NCBI RefSeq assembly: GCF_039526245.1
Contig: NZ_BAAAIV010000001.1
Coordinates: 130,631-194,630 of the forward strand
Source: Arthrobacter_H rhombi
GTDB lineage: Bacteria > Actinomycetota > Actinomycetes > Actinomycetales > Micrococcaceae
Reading direction: 5' to 3'
Length of the DNA stretch: 64,000 bases
The position numbers and the translations under genes were made by a program. This document shows, one piece after another, positions 1 to 8,855 of this stretch. The notes beneath the pieces are model-generated. The model saw only the letters and a list, made by a program, of their open reading frames with translations. It was not told the DNA's origin and did not search any database. Position 1 is the stretch's first letter; each line of letters begins with the position of its first letter.

Positions 1-1
1 A

Positions 2-1069
2 GTCATCGACGACTGCCGTGCCCACGGCGCCTACGACCCCACCACCATGGGCACCGTGCCGAACGTTGGGCTGATGGCCCAGGCCGCCGAGGAATACGGC
101 AGCCACGACAAGACCTTCGAGATCCCCGCCGCAGGCACCGTGCAGATCGTCAACGCCGCCGGCCGTGTCCTGATCGAGCACAAGGTCGAGCAGGGTGACA
201 TCTGGCGCGCCTGCCAGGCCAAGGACATCCCGATCCGTGACTGGGTCAAGCTGGCCGTCACCCGCGCCCGTGCCTCCGAGACCCCGGCAGTGTTCTGGCT
301 CGACGAGTCCCGCGCGCACGACCGCAACCTGATCGCCAAGGTCAACGAGTACCTCGGAGAGCACGACACCGAGGGACTGACCATCAAGATCATGTCCCCG
401 ATCGACGCCACCGCCTACACGTTGGATCGCATCCGCCGCGGTGAGGACACCATCTCCGTCTCCGGCAACGTGCTGCGTGACTACCTCACCGACCTCTTCC
501 CGATTCTGGAACTGGGCACCTCGGCGAAGATGCTCTCGGTGGTTCCGCTGATCAACGGCGGCGGCCTGTTCGAGACCGGTGCCGGTGGCTCCGCCCCCAA
601 GCACGTCTCCCAGCTGCTGAAGGAAAACCACCTCCGCTGGGATTCCCTCGGCGAGTTCCTGGCCCTGGCCGTGAGCTTCGAGCACCTGGCCACCTCCACG
701 GGCAACGCCCGCGCACAGGTCCTGGCCGACACGCTGGACGCGGCCACCGGAACGTTCCTGCTGGAAAACAAGTCGCCCAAGCGCAAGGTCGGCGAGCTCG
801 ACAACCGCGGCAGCCACTTCTACCTGGCCATGTACTGGGCCCAGGAGCTGGCCAAGCAGGAGAAGGACGCCGAGCTGGCCGCCGCGTTCGCCGAAATTGC
901 GAAGGAATTCGCCACCAACGAGGACGCCATCAACGCCGAGCTGCTGGGCGTTCAGGGTGCTCCGGTGGACTTGGGCGGTTACTACCGCCCCTCCGACGAG
1001 GCCGCCACGCAGGCCATGCGCCCGTCCGCCACGCTGAACCGCGTGCTGGACACCTTGTCCCAGAAGTAG
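2..1069 (+). CDS. icd: Isocitrate dehydrogenase (NADP+), monomeric type, C-terminal part
   Basis: Catalyses oxidative decarboxylation of isocitrate to 2-oxoglutarate with NADP+ in the TCA cycle. The frame is open from base 2, so the 5' half lies outside the window; 355 residues remain of a family usually near 740. The block FWLDESRAHDRNLIAKV and the stretches SGNVLRDYLTDLFP, GGGLFETGAGGSAPKHV and NRGSHFYLAMYWAQ are characteristic of the monomeric, not the dimeric, IDH family. The reading frame is intact to TAG. A GC-rich hairpin follows at once, and the next gene is convergent, so this is the last gene of its transcript. Confidence 0.95.
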   Translation, partial: VIDDCRAHGAYDPTTMGTVPNVGLMAQAAEEYGSHDKTFEIPAAGTVQIVNAAGRVLIEHKVEQGDIWRACQAKDIPIRDWVKLAVTRARASETPAVFWLDESRAHDRNLIAKVNEYLGEHDTEGLTIKIMSPIDATAYTLDRIRRGEDTISVSGNVLRDYLTDLFPILELGTSAKMLSVVPLINGGGLFETGAGGSAPKHVSQLLKENHLRWDSLGEFLALAVSFEHLATSTGNARAQVLADTLDAATGTFLLENKSPKRKVGELDNRGSHFYLAMYWAQELAKQEKDAELAAAFAEIAKEFATNEDAINAELLGVQGAPVDLGGYYRPSDEAATQAMRPSATLNRVLDTLSQK

Positions 1070-1076
1070 GACGGCC

Positions 1077-1095
1077 GCCGGCAACGCCGGCCTTT
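1077..1095 (+). terminator. Probable terminator of icd
   Basis: GCCGGC (1077-1082) and GCCGGC (1086-1091) form a 6-bp GC stem with an AAC loop, followed by CTTTC. It starts eight bases after the icd stop and lies between convergent genes. Confidence 0.5.
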
Positions 1096-1118
1096 CAGAA
1101 CACGACGACGGCGCGTCG

Positions 1119-1137
1119 TCCGGTGCTTGCCACCGGA
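1119..1137 (-). terminator. Hairpin after the peptide-transport operon
   Basis: TCCGGTG (1119-1125) and CACCGGA (1131-1137) form a 7-bp stem with a 5-nt loop, about 25 bases beyond the stop of the ABC ATPase gene on the minus strand. There is no clear T-tract, so this is only a candidate terminator. Confidence 0.35.
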
Positions 1138-1161
1138 TGGCGCGCCGTTTGCTGTGCGGCG

Positions 1162-2799
1162 TCAGCCGGCCAACGAGGGGGATGCCGCCATGAGGGCCCG
1201 GGTGTACTCGTGTTGCGGGTCGGCAAAGACCTGTTCGGTGGGGCCGCTCTCCACGATCCGGCCGGCCCGCATGACGGCGAGGTCATCGCTGACGTGTCGG
1301 ACGACAGCCAGGTCGTGCGAAATAAAGAGGTAGCCCAGGCCCAACCGGGATTGCAGGTCATCGAGCAGGTCGAGGATCTGCGCCTGCACCGAGACGTCCA
1401 AAGCGGAGACTGGTTCGTCGCAGATGAGAACCCGGGGTCCGGGGGCCAGGGCACGGGCAATCGCGACCCGCTGGCGCTGCCCGCCCGAGAGCGTCGAGGG
1501 GTGTCGTGCGGCCAACGCGGCATCCAGCCCCACCAGCTCCAGCAGCCCCGCGGGGTCCGCCGCACCGGCGGGAGCGCTGCCGGTGGTCGCGACCGACAGC
1601 GCGTCGGCGAGGATCGCGCCCACGCGTCGCCGCGGGTCGAACGAACTCAGCGGGTCCTGATAGATGGCGCCCAGCTGGGTCCTCCGGGGGCGTCGGACCG
1701 ATTCGGGCAGCGGCACCCAGGGCTCGCCGAAGAGCTCCACCGTCCCGGATTCCGGAACATCCAGGCCCAACAGCAGCCGCGCCGTCGTGCTCTTGCCTGA
1801 ACCGGACGCGCCGACCAGTCCCAGGGTGCTGCCCGCGTCGATGCGCAGGCTGACCTGGTCGGCAGCATGTAGGGTGCCGGCGCCCGGGATGTCGAAGGTG
1901 CGGATCAGGTTCCTGGCCTCCAGAACCGGCCCTCCGGTGGACGGTGCGGGTTCTGGTTGGTGGCCTTCCTGCATGTCCTGCCCGGTGACCAGACCGCCGG
2001 TCGGGCCGGTCAGCCGGGTGCCGCGCGGTCGCCCGGCGGGCACGGCGCGCAGCAGCATGCGCGTGTACTCGTGCTCCGGTGCCCTCAGCACCTGCTTCGT
2101 CGGGCCCTGCTCCAGGATCCTGCCGTCGCGCATGATCGCCACCCGGTCCGCGACGGCCGAGACGACCGCCAGGTCATGGCTGATCAGCAGCAGCGAGGAC
2201 CCACCGGCCCGCAGGCCGCCGAGCAGGTCCAGGACCTGGGCCTGGGCTTCGGCATCGAGTGCCGTGGTGGGCTCGTCGGCGATCAGCAGGTCCGGATCCA
2301 GCGCCATGGCCGAGGCGATGAGCGCGCGTTGGCGCATGCCCCCGGACAGCTCACCGGCCCGGCGTCCGGCATCGGCCGCGTCGAGGCCCATGGATTCCAG
2401 CAACCCAGCGACCTTCGCCGCCCGCTCGGTGGGGGACAGGGCGGTATGCAGGCGCAGCGCATCGTCGATTTCCCGGCCCACGGTCCGCAGCGGATCCAGC
2501 GAGACGAGCGCATCCTGCAACACTAGGCCGATCCGTGATCCGCGCAGCCGGCGCCAGGCGCGTTGCCCGGCCCCGGAGAGGTCGGTCCCGTCGAAGTCCA
2601 GGGTCCGCGCGGTGACCCGTGCATCGCGTCCGGCCAGGCCCAACAGGGACCGGGCCGTGACCGACTTGCCGGAACCGGATTCGCCCACGAGCGCCAGGCA
2701 TTCGCCGCGGCCGATCTGCAGTGACACGTCCCGGACCACCGTCGTACCGCCAAAACCGACGTCGAGTCCTTCGACGCGCAACAGGGGAGCGGGGCTCAT
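1162..2799 (-). CDS. Dipeptide/oligopeptide ABC transporter, fused double ATPase
   Basis: Energises the peptide importer encoded just upstream. At 545 residues it carries two ABC ATPase domains in one chain, equivalent to DppD plus DppF. Domain 1 has Walker A GESGSGKS (about residue 39), signature LSGGMRQRA and Walker B LLIADEPTTALD. Domain 2 has GASGSGKST, LSGGQRQRVAIA and VLICDEPVSALD. The ATG at 2799 overlaps the stop of the permease gene (ATGA), which fixes the start; upstream in-frame codons belong to the permease region. It is the last gene of a four-gene operon. The substrate cannot be told from sequence: peptides are most likely, nickel or other oligomers are possible. Confidence 0.92.
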   Translation of the reverse strand: MSPAPLLRVEGLDVGFGGTTVVRDVSLQIGRGECLALVGESGSGKSVTARSLLGLAGRDARVTARTLDFDGTDLSGAGQRAWRRLRGSRIGLVLQDALVSLDPLRTVGREIDDALRLHTALSPTERAAKVAGLLESMGLDAADAGRRAGELSGGMRQRALIASAMALDPDLLIADEPTTALDAEAQAQVLDLLGGLRAGGSSLLLISHDLAVVSAVADRVAIMRDGRILEQGPTKQVLRAPEHEYTRMLLRAVPAGRPRGTRLTGPTGGLVTGQDMQEGHQPEPAPSTGGPVLEARNLIRTFDIPGAGTLHAADQVSLRIDAGSTLGLVGASGSGKSTTARLLLGLDVPESGTVELFGEPWVPLPESVRRPRRTQLGAIYQDPLSSFDPRRRVGAILADALSVATTGSAPAGAADPAGLLELVGLDAALAARHPSTLSGGQRQRVAIARALAPGPRVLICDEPVSALDVSVQAQILDLLDDLQSRLGLGYLFISHDLAVVRHVSDDLAVMRAGRIVESGPTEQVFADPQHEYTRALMAASPSLAG

Positions 2800-3659
2800 G
2801 CTCCCACCGCCCGGCGTTGCAGGGCACGGCCCAGCACGGTGCTCGAGGCCGCCGTGGCGACGATCGCCAGCCCCGGGAAGAACGTCATCCACCAGACGAA
2901 CCCCAGATAGGTGCGTCCCGCGGCGAGCATCGCCCCCCATTCCGGTGCCGGTGGCGCCTCACCGAGCCCCAGGAAGCTCAGCGCCGACGCCCACACCACT
3001 GCCTGGCCGATGCCCAGGGTGGCCAGCACCATCACCGGACCCAGCGCGTTGGGCAACAGGTGCCGGGCCAGGATCCGGGCGGGGGAGTGCCCGAGTACCC
3101 GGGCCGCCTCGATCATCGGCGAGGTGCGCAACGCGCGGACCTGTGTGCGGATGATCCGGGCGTATCCCGGGGCCGTGGACAACCCGACCGCGACGATCGT
3201 GGTCGCCACCCCCGGACCCGCCAACGCGATGAAGACCAACGCCAACAACAACCCGGGCAACGCCAGCAGGACCTCGACGATGCGCCCGACCCCGGCATCG
3301 AGCCACCGGCCACCCAGCCCGGCAGCCAGGCCCAGCACCAGCGCCAGACCCAGCCCCAGGGCGGTGGCCGCGGCGCCGATCAGCAATGAGGGCCGTGCAC
3401 CATGGACGATGCGCGCATAGATGTCACGGCCCGACTCGTCGGTGCCCAGCCAATGCGCGCCGGACGGGCCGCGGAAGGCAGCCGCCGGGTCGATGGCCAG
3501 CGGATCGGTCGGTGCCAGCCAGCCGGGCACCAGCGTGGCCACCACCAGGAACAGTGCAGCGAGGGCAGCCAGTGCGGGCAGCACGGCGCCGGCCCGCAGC
3601 CAGCCGACCGGCGGGCGCCGCCGCAGCGTGCCGCCGCGGCGGGCTGGACCCTGGCTCAT
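2796..3659 (-). CDS. Peptide ABC transporter permease, DppC-like
   Basis: Inner-membrane permease of the peptide importer. The protein has 287 residues and about six transmembrane segments. The BPD_transp_1 loop EAARVLGHSPARILARHLLPN, together with HWLGTDESGRDIYARIVHG near the N-terminus, is typical of DppC/OppC. The start is uncertain: ATG at 3659 gives the usual N-terminus, but an in-frame GTG at 3668 overlaps the upstream stop (GTGA) and has AGGGA before it, giving 290 residues. The gene overlaps the ATPase gene by 4 nt. Confidence 0.9.
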   Translation of the reverse strand: MSQGPARRGGTLRRRPPVGWLRAGAVLPALAALAALFLVVATLVPGWLAPTDPLAIDPAAAFRGPSGAHWLGTDESGRDIYARIVHGARPSLLIGAAATALGLGLALVLGLAAGLGGRWLDAGVGRIVEVLLALPGLLLALVFIALAGPGVATTIVAVGLSTAPGYARIIRTQVRALRTSPMIEAARVLGHSPARILARHLLPNALGPVMVLATLGIGQAVVWASALSFLGLGEAPPAPEWGAMLAAGRTYLGFVWWMTFFPGLAIVATAASSTVLGRALQRRAVGA

Positions 3660-3664
3660 GCCGC

Positions 3665-4684
3665 TCACCGGTCCCTGGTCCGCGGGTCGATGGCCCGTTC
3701 GGCCAGATCGGAGACGGCCATGACCAGCACGTAGGCCAACGCCGAGACCAGCGCCACCCCGGTGACCACGGGGACGTCGCGCAGGGTCACCGCCTGCAGC
3801 AGGCTGCGTCCCAGGCCCGGCCGGGCGAAGATCGATTCGACGACGACGGCCCCGGAAACCAGCGATCCGAGAGCCCACCCGGACAGGGCGACCCCGGGTA
3901 GCGCAGCATGACGCAGCGCATGACGGAGCACGACGCCGGTCTCCGACTCCCCGCGGGCCCGCGCCGAGAGCGCAAAGGGGGAATTCATGGCGGTGAGCAT
4001 CGATTCGCGCATCACCTGGCCCAGGAACCCGGCCAGCGGCAACGCCAGCGTGATGACCGGCATGACCAGCCCCGCCACGGTGCCATTGCTCACCGGCGGC
4101 AGCCACCCCCACGCGGTGGAGAAGAGCAGCACCAGCACCGAGCCGAGCCAGAAATGCGGCACCGAGGCGGCGGCGATCTCCAGCGCCGAACCGACCACCG
4201 CTGCACCGCGGCCGCCCAGCCCGGACCAGAGCGCCAACCCCAGCGCCAACACCCAGGCCAGCACCCACGCGCCGACGGCCAAACCCAACGTGCCCGGCAG
4301 CTGGTCGCCGAGCAACTGCGTCACCGGAACCTTGAGCGCATACGAGGTGCCCAGATCCCCGGTGGCCAGCCGACCCACCTGGGAGAGGTACTGCACCCAC
4401 AGCGGTTGGTCGAGCCCGTACTCGGTCCGGGCCGCCTCCAACGCGGCGGCGGAGGCCTGCGATCCGGGACCGCCCATGATGGCCTCGGCCGGGTCCCCGG
4501 GGATGAGCCGGATGGCCAGGAAGATCAGCGTCGCCACGGCCCACAGCACGAACACCGCGGAACCGATCCGGCGCACCAGCCAGAGCCCGGCGGAGCGCCA
4601 GCGCCCGGTGCCGGGCACGACGGCGGTGCCTCCCGGGCGCGGAAACCCGCCACCGGAGGAGCCGAAGAATGCCGTCTCAGCCAT
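3665..4684 (-). CDS. Peptide ABC transporter permease, DppB-like
   Basis: First permease of the importer, 339 residues. An N-terminal transmembrane helix is followed by the DppB/OppB signature LIPGDPAEAIMG, the motif YGLDQPLWVQYL, and further helices. The EAA-type loop contains GESETGVVLRHALRHAALPG. It starts 15 bases after the stop of the binding-protein gene. The extra 30 or so Gly/Pro-rich residues before the first helix are longer than usual, so an internal start is conceivable, although ATG at 4684 fits the operon spacing. Confidence 0.9.
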   Translation of the reverse strand: MAETAFFGSSGGGFPRPGGTAVVPGTGRWRSAGLWLVRRIGSAVFVLWAVATLIFLAIRLIPGDPAEAIMGGPGSQASAAALEAARTEYGLDQPLWVQYLSQVGRLATGDLGTSYALKVPVTQLLGDQLPGTLGLAVGAWVLAWVLALGLALWSGLGGRGAAVVGSALEIAAASVPHFWLGSVLVLLFSTAWGWLPPVSNGTVAGLVMPVITLALPLAGFLGQVMRESMLTAMNSPFALSARARGESETGVVLRHALRHAALPGVALSGWALGSLVSGAVVVESIFARPGLGRSLLQAVTLRDVPVVTGVALVSALAYVLVMAVSDLAERAIDPRTRDR

Positions 4685-4699
4685 GCGCCGCCGTCGTGC

Positions 4700-6370
4700 C
4701 TAGTTCTTCAGCCAGGTGTCGTGGAAGGTGGGGGAGGCCACCGCGGTGGTGGCTCCGACCCCCTGCAGCTTCTGGCCGTAGAGGAAGTGGTTCTGCTGGT
4801 CGTAGAGCGGCAGGATGTAATAGCCGCCGAGCACGATCTGCTGGGCCTGCGTGTACTTGTCCTGGCGCTCCTGCTGGTCGGTGGTGGCGTTGGCGGCATC
4901 GAGCAGCGCGTCCAGCTTCTGGTCCTTCACCTGGGCGTGGTTGGAGAAGTAGCCGGAGGGGGCCGGGACGGTGTTGGAGCTGTGGAACAACGTGCGCAGC
5001 ACGTCGGGGCCCACCTTGGTGTAGGGGGCGGAGACCAGATCGTACTGGTTCTCCCCGAGCACGCCGTACCAGCTGGAGAGGTCCAGCAGATCCAGCTTGA
5101 CCTCGAAACCCGCCTCCTTGGCGGTGGCCTGCAGCTGCTGGAAGAGCGACTGCTCGGCCGGCACCGACTGGTTGGTGCTCACGGGGAAGGCCAGCGTCAG
5201 GCGCTTGCCGTCCTTCGTGCGGTACCCGGCGGCGTCGCGCTTCTCCCACCCTGCCTCATCGAGCAGCCGGTTGGCCGCGTCCAGGTCGCGGCCGAAGAGC
5301 TGTTCATCGGAGTAGCCCATCGGCTCGACGCTGGACAGTGCCGAGTAGGAGCGCTGTGCGGTATCGAAGAACAGGGAGGAGATGCCGTCGTTGACGTTGA
5401 CCGCGCGGACGAACGCCTCGCGGACCTTTTCATCGTTGAAGGGTGCCTTGGAGGAGTTCAGCTCGATCCGGTTGGAGGCGCCCGGACGCGGGGCGTCGAG
5501 GTGCCCGATGGTCCCGGAGGTTTCGGCGGTCTTGATGGTGTCCGGCTGCGCGTTGTCGATGATGTCCACCGTGCCGGACTGCAGGGCCGCGTAACGGGTG
5601 GCCGCCTCCGGGATGAACTTCCAGGTGATGCCCTGCAGATACGCGGGGCCGTCGTGGCCGGCGCCCTGCACGGGAGGGGTGTAGTCCTCATTGCGGGTCA
5701 GCTCGACGGACTCCTGCTTGGTCCACTTCGTGACCGTGAAGGGTCCGGTGCCCACCGGGGAGGCGCAGTTCTCGGCCTGGCTGCGTTTCAGGGCCTTCGC
5801 CGATTCGATGGCAACCCACGGCATCGAGAACGATTCGAGCAGCGCCGAATCCGGGGCCGAGAGGTTCAGTTTCAGCGTCGTGTCGTCCACGACGTCCATG
5901 GTCTTGATCTTCGCCACGGCCAGGTAGCCGGTGGAGGAGGCGGTATCGGGGTCCTGCAGGTGCTTGATGTTCGCCTTCACCGTGGCGGCGTCCAGCGCGG
6001 TCCCGTCGGTGAAGGTGATCCCGTCGCGCAGCTTCAGCGTCCAGGTCCTGCCATCGGCGGAGGCCTCGGCCCCGGAGGCCAGCCACGGGACGATCTTCCC
6101 GTCGTCGTCCTTGGTGTACAGGGTCTCGAGGTACTGCCCGGCCAGCAGCGCCTGCGGGTAGTTCCCGCCCACATGCGGGTCCAGGCAGGTCGGCTCGGCA
6201 TCGCCGGAAGCGTAGACCATCGTGCCGCCGCTGACCGGATCGCCGGCAGCCGACTCATCCCCGGAGCCGCCCTGGCCTCCGGAACCGGCACATCCGGCCA
6301 ACAGGAGTGAGGCGGCGAGCAGGGCCGCCACCGTGGTGGCCGGGCGTGCGGAACGGGGGAATGCGGGCAT
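4700..6370 (-). CDS. Peptide ABC transporter substrate-binding lipoprotein (SBP family 5)
   Basis: Extracytoplasmic receptor that delivers peptides to the adjacent permeases; 556 residues, the usual family size. A lipoprotein signal with lipobox LLAGC lies near residue 25, so the mature protein is lipid-anchored at the Cys. Family-5 features include TWTLKLRDGITFTDG and the motif EAFVRAVN. The ATG at 6370 is preceded by GAGGAAG and puts the signal peptide at the N-terminus; the open frame continues far upstream, but only as GC-rich noise. First gene of the operon, divergent from the symporter gene. A TAGGAT box on the minus strand (6484-6489) may be its -10. Confidence 0.92.
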   Translation of the reverse strand: MPAFPRSARPATTVAALLAASLLLAGCAGSGGQGGSGDESAAGDPVSGGTMVYASGDAEPTCLDPHVGGNYPQALLAGQYLETLYTKDDDGKIVPWLASGAEASADGRTWTLKLRDGITFTDGTALDAATVKANIKHLQDPDTASSTGYLAVAKIKTMDVVDDTTLKLNLSAPDSALLESFSMPWVAIESAKALKRSQAENCASPVGTGPFTVTKWTKQESVELTRNEDYTPPVQGAGHDGPAYLQGITWKFIPEAATRYAALQSGTVDIIDNAQPDTIKTAETSGTIGHLDAPRPGASNRIELNSSKAPFNDEKVREAFVRAVNVNDGISSLFFDTAQRSYSALSSVEPMGYSDEQLFGRDLDAANRLLDEAGWEKRDAAGYRTKDGKRLTLAFPVSTNQSVPAEQSLFQQLQATAKEAGFEVKLDLLDLSSWYGVLGENQYDLVSAPYTKVGPDVLRTLFHSSNTVPAPSGYFSNHAQVKDQKLDALLDAANATTDQQERQDKYTQAQQIVLGGYYILPLYDQQNHFLYGQKLQGVGATTAVASPTFHDTWLKN

Positions 6371-6483
6371 GGCTGACTTCCTCGACAGATGCTGGTGGCC
6401 GGCAACCCGGGTGGGGTCGGCGACCTGGCGGTGCGGTGCGGTGTGGCGGTGGCGCGCTGTTGTGGTGCGCTGAGCGCCCCACC

Positions 6484-6489
6484 ATCCTA
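6484..6489 (-). promoter_or_regulatory. Possible -10 box of the peptide operon
   Basis: TAGGAT on the minus strand about 114 nt upstream of the binding-protein ATG. It matches the TANNNT pattern seen before several genes here, but no convincing -35 is visible. Confidence 0.3.
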
Positions 6490-6590
6490 GTCCAGCGCGG
6501 TGCCCCGCGCCGTGGCGCCCGTCATGTCCCGGCGGGAGCGTGCAGGTCACAATTACCCGCAGTGGCAGGGCCTTTGGAATCATGTTGCCC

Positions 6591-7610
6591 ATGTCAACGA
6601 CTCCAGAAGAAGAAGACGGGCCAGGCGCCCGCTCGACGGCCACGTCCCAGCGGACGCCCGCCGTCACCGCCCCCGACGCCGCCGAGGAGCGCAGCGCCCG
6701 GGTGGCCGTCACGCTGTTCCCGCTGCTGATCCTCGCCGGCGGGGCGATCGCCCTGTTCCTGCCCGCACCGTTTTTGGGCTGGGCGACGTTCATCAACCCG
6801 GGCCTGATGCTCATCATGTTCGGCATGGGCCTGACCCTGACGCTGCCCGACTTCTCCCTGGTGATCCGCCAGCCGCTGCCGGTGCTGCTGGGCGTGGTCG
6901 CCCAGTACGTGATCATGCCGCTGGCCGGCCTGGGCGTCTCGACGGTGCTGGGCTTGTCGCCGGCCCTGGCCGCCGGCGTCATCCTGGTCGGCTGCGCCCC
7001 CGGTGGCACGGCGTCGAACGTGGTCACCTACCTGGCCAAGGGCGACGTCGCCCTGTCGGTGACCATGACGAGCGTCTCGACGCTCATCGCCCCGATCTTC
7101 ACCCCGCTGCTCACCCTCTGGCTGGCCGGGCAGTACCTGCCGGTCGACGCCGGGTCCATGGCCCTGTCGATCGTGCAGATCGTGCTCGTGCCCGTGGTGC
7201 TGGGCCTGGTCGTGCGGATGGCGGCGCCGAAGCTGGTCGCCGCGGTGATCCCCGCCCTGCCCTGGGTCTCGGTCCTGGCGATCACGTTCGTGGTCATCGC
7301 CGTCGTCGCCGGCAGCGCCGCGGCGATCTTCAGCGCCGGTCTGTTGATTCTGGCAGCGGTCATCCTGCACAACGGGCTGGGCTACCTGCTCGGCTACGGC
7401 GCCGCCAAGCTGTTCCGCCTGCCCATCCCCTCGCGGCGCACCATGGCCATCGAGGTCGGCATGCAGAACTCCGGCCTCGCCGCCGGGCTGGCCAAGACCT
7501 ACTTCGCCCCCGAGGCGGCCCTGCCCGGCGCGGTGTTCTCCGTCTGGCACAACGTCTCGGGCGCCATCCTGGCGGCCATCTGGCGGCGCAGCAGCTCCAA
7601 CGCCAGGTAG
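6591..7610 (+). CDS. Bile acid:sodium symporter (BASS) family transporter
   Basis: Integral membrane protein with about nine or ten hydrophobic helices. The BASS signature GCAPGGTASNVVTYLAKGD (around residue 140) and the crossover motif EVGMQNSGLAAGLA are both present. Bacterial members move small organic anions, for example pantoate or other carboxylates, with sodium; the actual substrate cannot be read from sequence. ATG at 6591 is chosen; ATG at 6582 and GTG at 6540 are in-frame alternatives without better ribosome sites. It is transcribed alone, divergent from the peptide operon and convergent with chvE. Confidence 0.88.
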   Translation: MSTTPEEEDGPGARSTATSQRTPAVTAPDAAEERSARVAVTLFPLLILAGGAIALFLPAPFLGWATFINPGLMLIMFGMGLTLTLPDFSLVIRQPLPVLLGVVAQYVIMPLAGLGVSTVLGLSPALAAGVILVGCAPGGTASNVVTYLAKGDVALSVTMTSVSTLIAPIFTPLLTLWLAGQYLPVDAGSMALSIVQIVLVPVVLGLVVRMAAPKLVAAVIPALPWVSVLAITFVVIAVVAGSAAAIFSAGLLILAAVILHNGLGYLLGYGAAKLFRLPIPSRRTMAIEVGMQNSGLAAGLAKTYFAPEAALPGAVFSVWHNVSGAILAAIWRRSSSNAR

Positions 7611-7643
7611 CCGCAGGGACCCGGAGCGGGGACCGGGCATGAA

Positions 7644-7691
7644 AAGGAGGGAGTACGACGGCGGATCATCCCGCCGTCGTACTCCCTCCTT
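7644..7691. terminator. Bidirectional terminator, 21-bp perfect stem
   Basis: A perfect 21-bp inverted repeat (7644-7664 with 7671-7691) and a 6-nt loop sit between the convergent symporter and chvE genes. The outermost pairs are A/T, giving AA on one side and TT on the other for either direction. One arm shares the 16-mer GGGAGTACGACGGCGG with the hairpin region at 20801. Confidence 0.75.
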
Positions 7692-7710
7692 CGTGCGTGG
7701 TGCTGTGGTG

Positions 7711-8814
7711 CTACTTGGTGATCGGGCCGAGCACCGGATCGTTCTTGTAGGCTTCCTTCACGTTGGCCTGGGTGACGATCTGGGGCTTGAGCAGGTAGGC
7801 CGGAACGGTCTTGACGCCGTTGTCGTAGGACTTCTCGTCGTTGACCTCGACCTTCTTGCCCGCCTGCAGGTCCTTGACCATGGTGGAGGCGTGCTCCACC
7901 AGGGCGCGGGTGTCCTTGTTGATGGTCGAGTACTGCACGCCCTTCATGATGGACTTCACCGATTCGACCTCGGAGTCCTGACCGGTGACGATCGGGGTCT
8001 CCTTGCCGGCTGCCTTGACCGAGGTCAGTGCGGCGCGGGCCAGGGTGTCATTCGGGGAAAGGATGCCGTCGAGCTTCTTGGAGCCGGTGTAGGTACCGGT
8101 CAAGATGGTGTCCATGCGCTTCTGGGCGTTTTCGGCCTTCCAGCCCTGGGTGACTGCCTGCTTGAAGGAGGTCTGGCCGGAACCGACCTTGAGCGTTCCG
8201 TCGTCGATCTTCGGCTTCAGCACGTCCATGGCGCCGTCGAAGAACACCTGGGCGTTGGCGTCGTCGGGGGATCCGGCGAGCAGCTCGATGTTGTAGGGGC
8301 CGTTGCCCTTCTTTTCCTTCAACCCGTCCAGCAGCGCCTGGCCCTGCAGCTGGCCGACCTTGAAGTTGTCGTAGGCCACGTAGTAGTCCACGTCCTTGGT
8401 GTTCAGCAGCAGCCGGTCATAGGCGATGACCGTGGCGCCGGCTTCCTTCGCGGCCTTGAGCTGGTTGCCCAGCTGCGCACCGTCGATGGCGCCGACGATG
8501 ATGACCTTGGCACCCTTGGAGACCATGGCGTTGATCTGGTTCTGCTGTTCGGCCACGCCGCCGTTGGCGAACTGGACGTCGGGCTTGAAGCCGGCATCCT
8601 TGAGGTCCTTGTTGAACAGATTCTCCGCCAGGACCCAGTTCTCACTGGTCTTCTGCGGCAGGGCGACACCGATGGTGGCTCCCTCGTCGAACCCGGAGGC
8701 GGAGGAGTCCGCGCCGGCATCGGTGTTGGCATCCTGGCGGCCGCAGCCGGTCAGGGCCATCGCGGCAATCGCGGTCACGGCCGCGAGCTTGGTTGCCTTG
8801 CCCATGATTTTCAT
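7711..8814 (-). CDS. chvE: Multiple-sugar ABC transporter binding lipoprotein, ChvE type
   Basis: Periplasmic-binding-protein-like receptor for monosaccharides, 367 residues. A lipoprotein signal ends in MALTGC, and the body shows the type-1 sugar-binding fold with IGVALPQKTSENW, NGGVAEQQNQINAM and GILSPNDTLARAAL, as in ChvE/XylF relatives. ATG at 8814 is preceded by AAAGGGAAAACA, a good ribosome site. It lies downstream of mmsB and mmsA on the same strand and ends at a strong bidirectional terminator. The substrate is probably galactose, arabinose, xylose or glucose; sequence alone does not decide. Confidence 0.92.
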   Translation of the reverse strand: MKIMGKATKLAAVTAIAAMALTGCGRQDANTDAGADSSASGFDEGATIGVALPQKTSENWVLAENLFNKDLKDAGFKPDVQFANGGVAEQQNQINAMVSKGAKVIIVGAIDGAQLGNQLKAAKEAGATVIAYDRLLLNTKDVDYYVAYDNFKVGQLQGQALLDGLKEKKGNGPYNIELLAGSPDDANAQVFFDGAMDVLKPKIDDGTLKVGSGQTSFKQAVTQGWKAENAQKRMDTILTGTYTGSKKLDGILSPNDTLARAALTSVKAAGKETPIVTGQDSEVESVKSIMKGVQYSTINKDTRALVEHASTMVKDLQAGKKVEVNDEKSYDNGVKTVPAYLLKPQIVTQANVKEAYKNDPVLGPITK

Positions 8815-8855
8815 TGTTTTCCCTTTTCTGGTGTGAGAGGTGGAGCAGGTGGGTT

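Noticed and set aside
3908..6310. 800-codon open frame on the plus strand
   Set aside because: It is antisense to the peptide permease and binding-protein genes, has Gly/His/Gln/Arg-rich composition typical of GC-rich mirror frames, and shows no domain.
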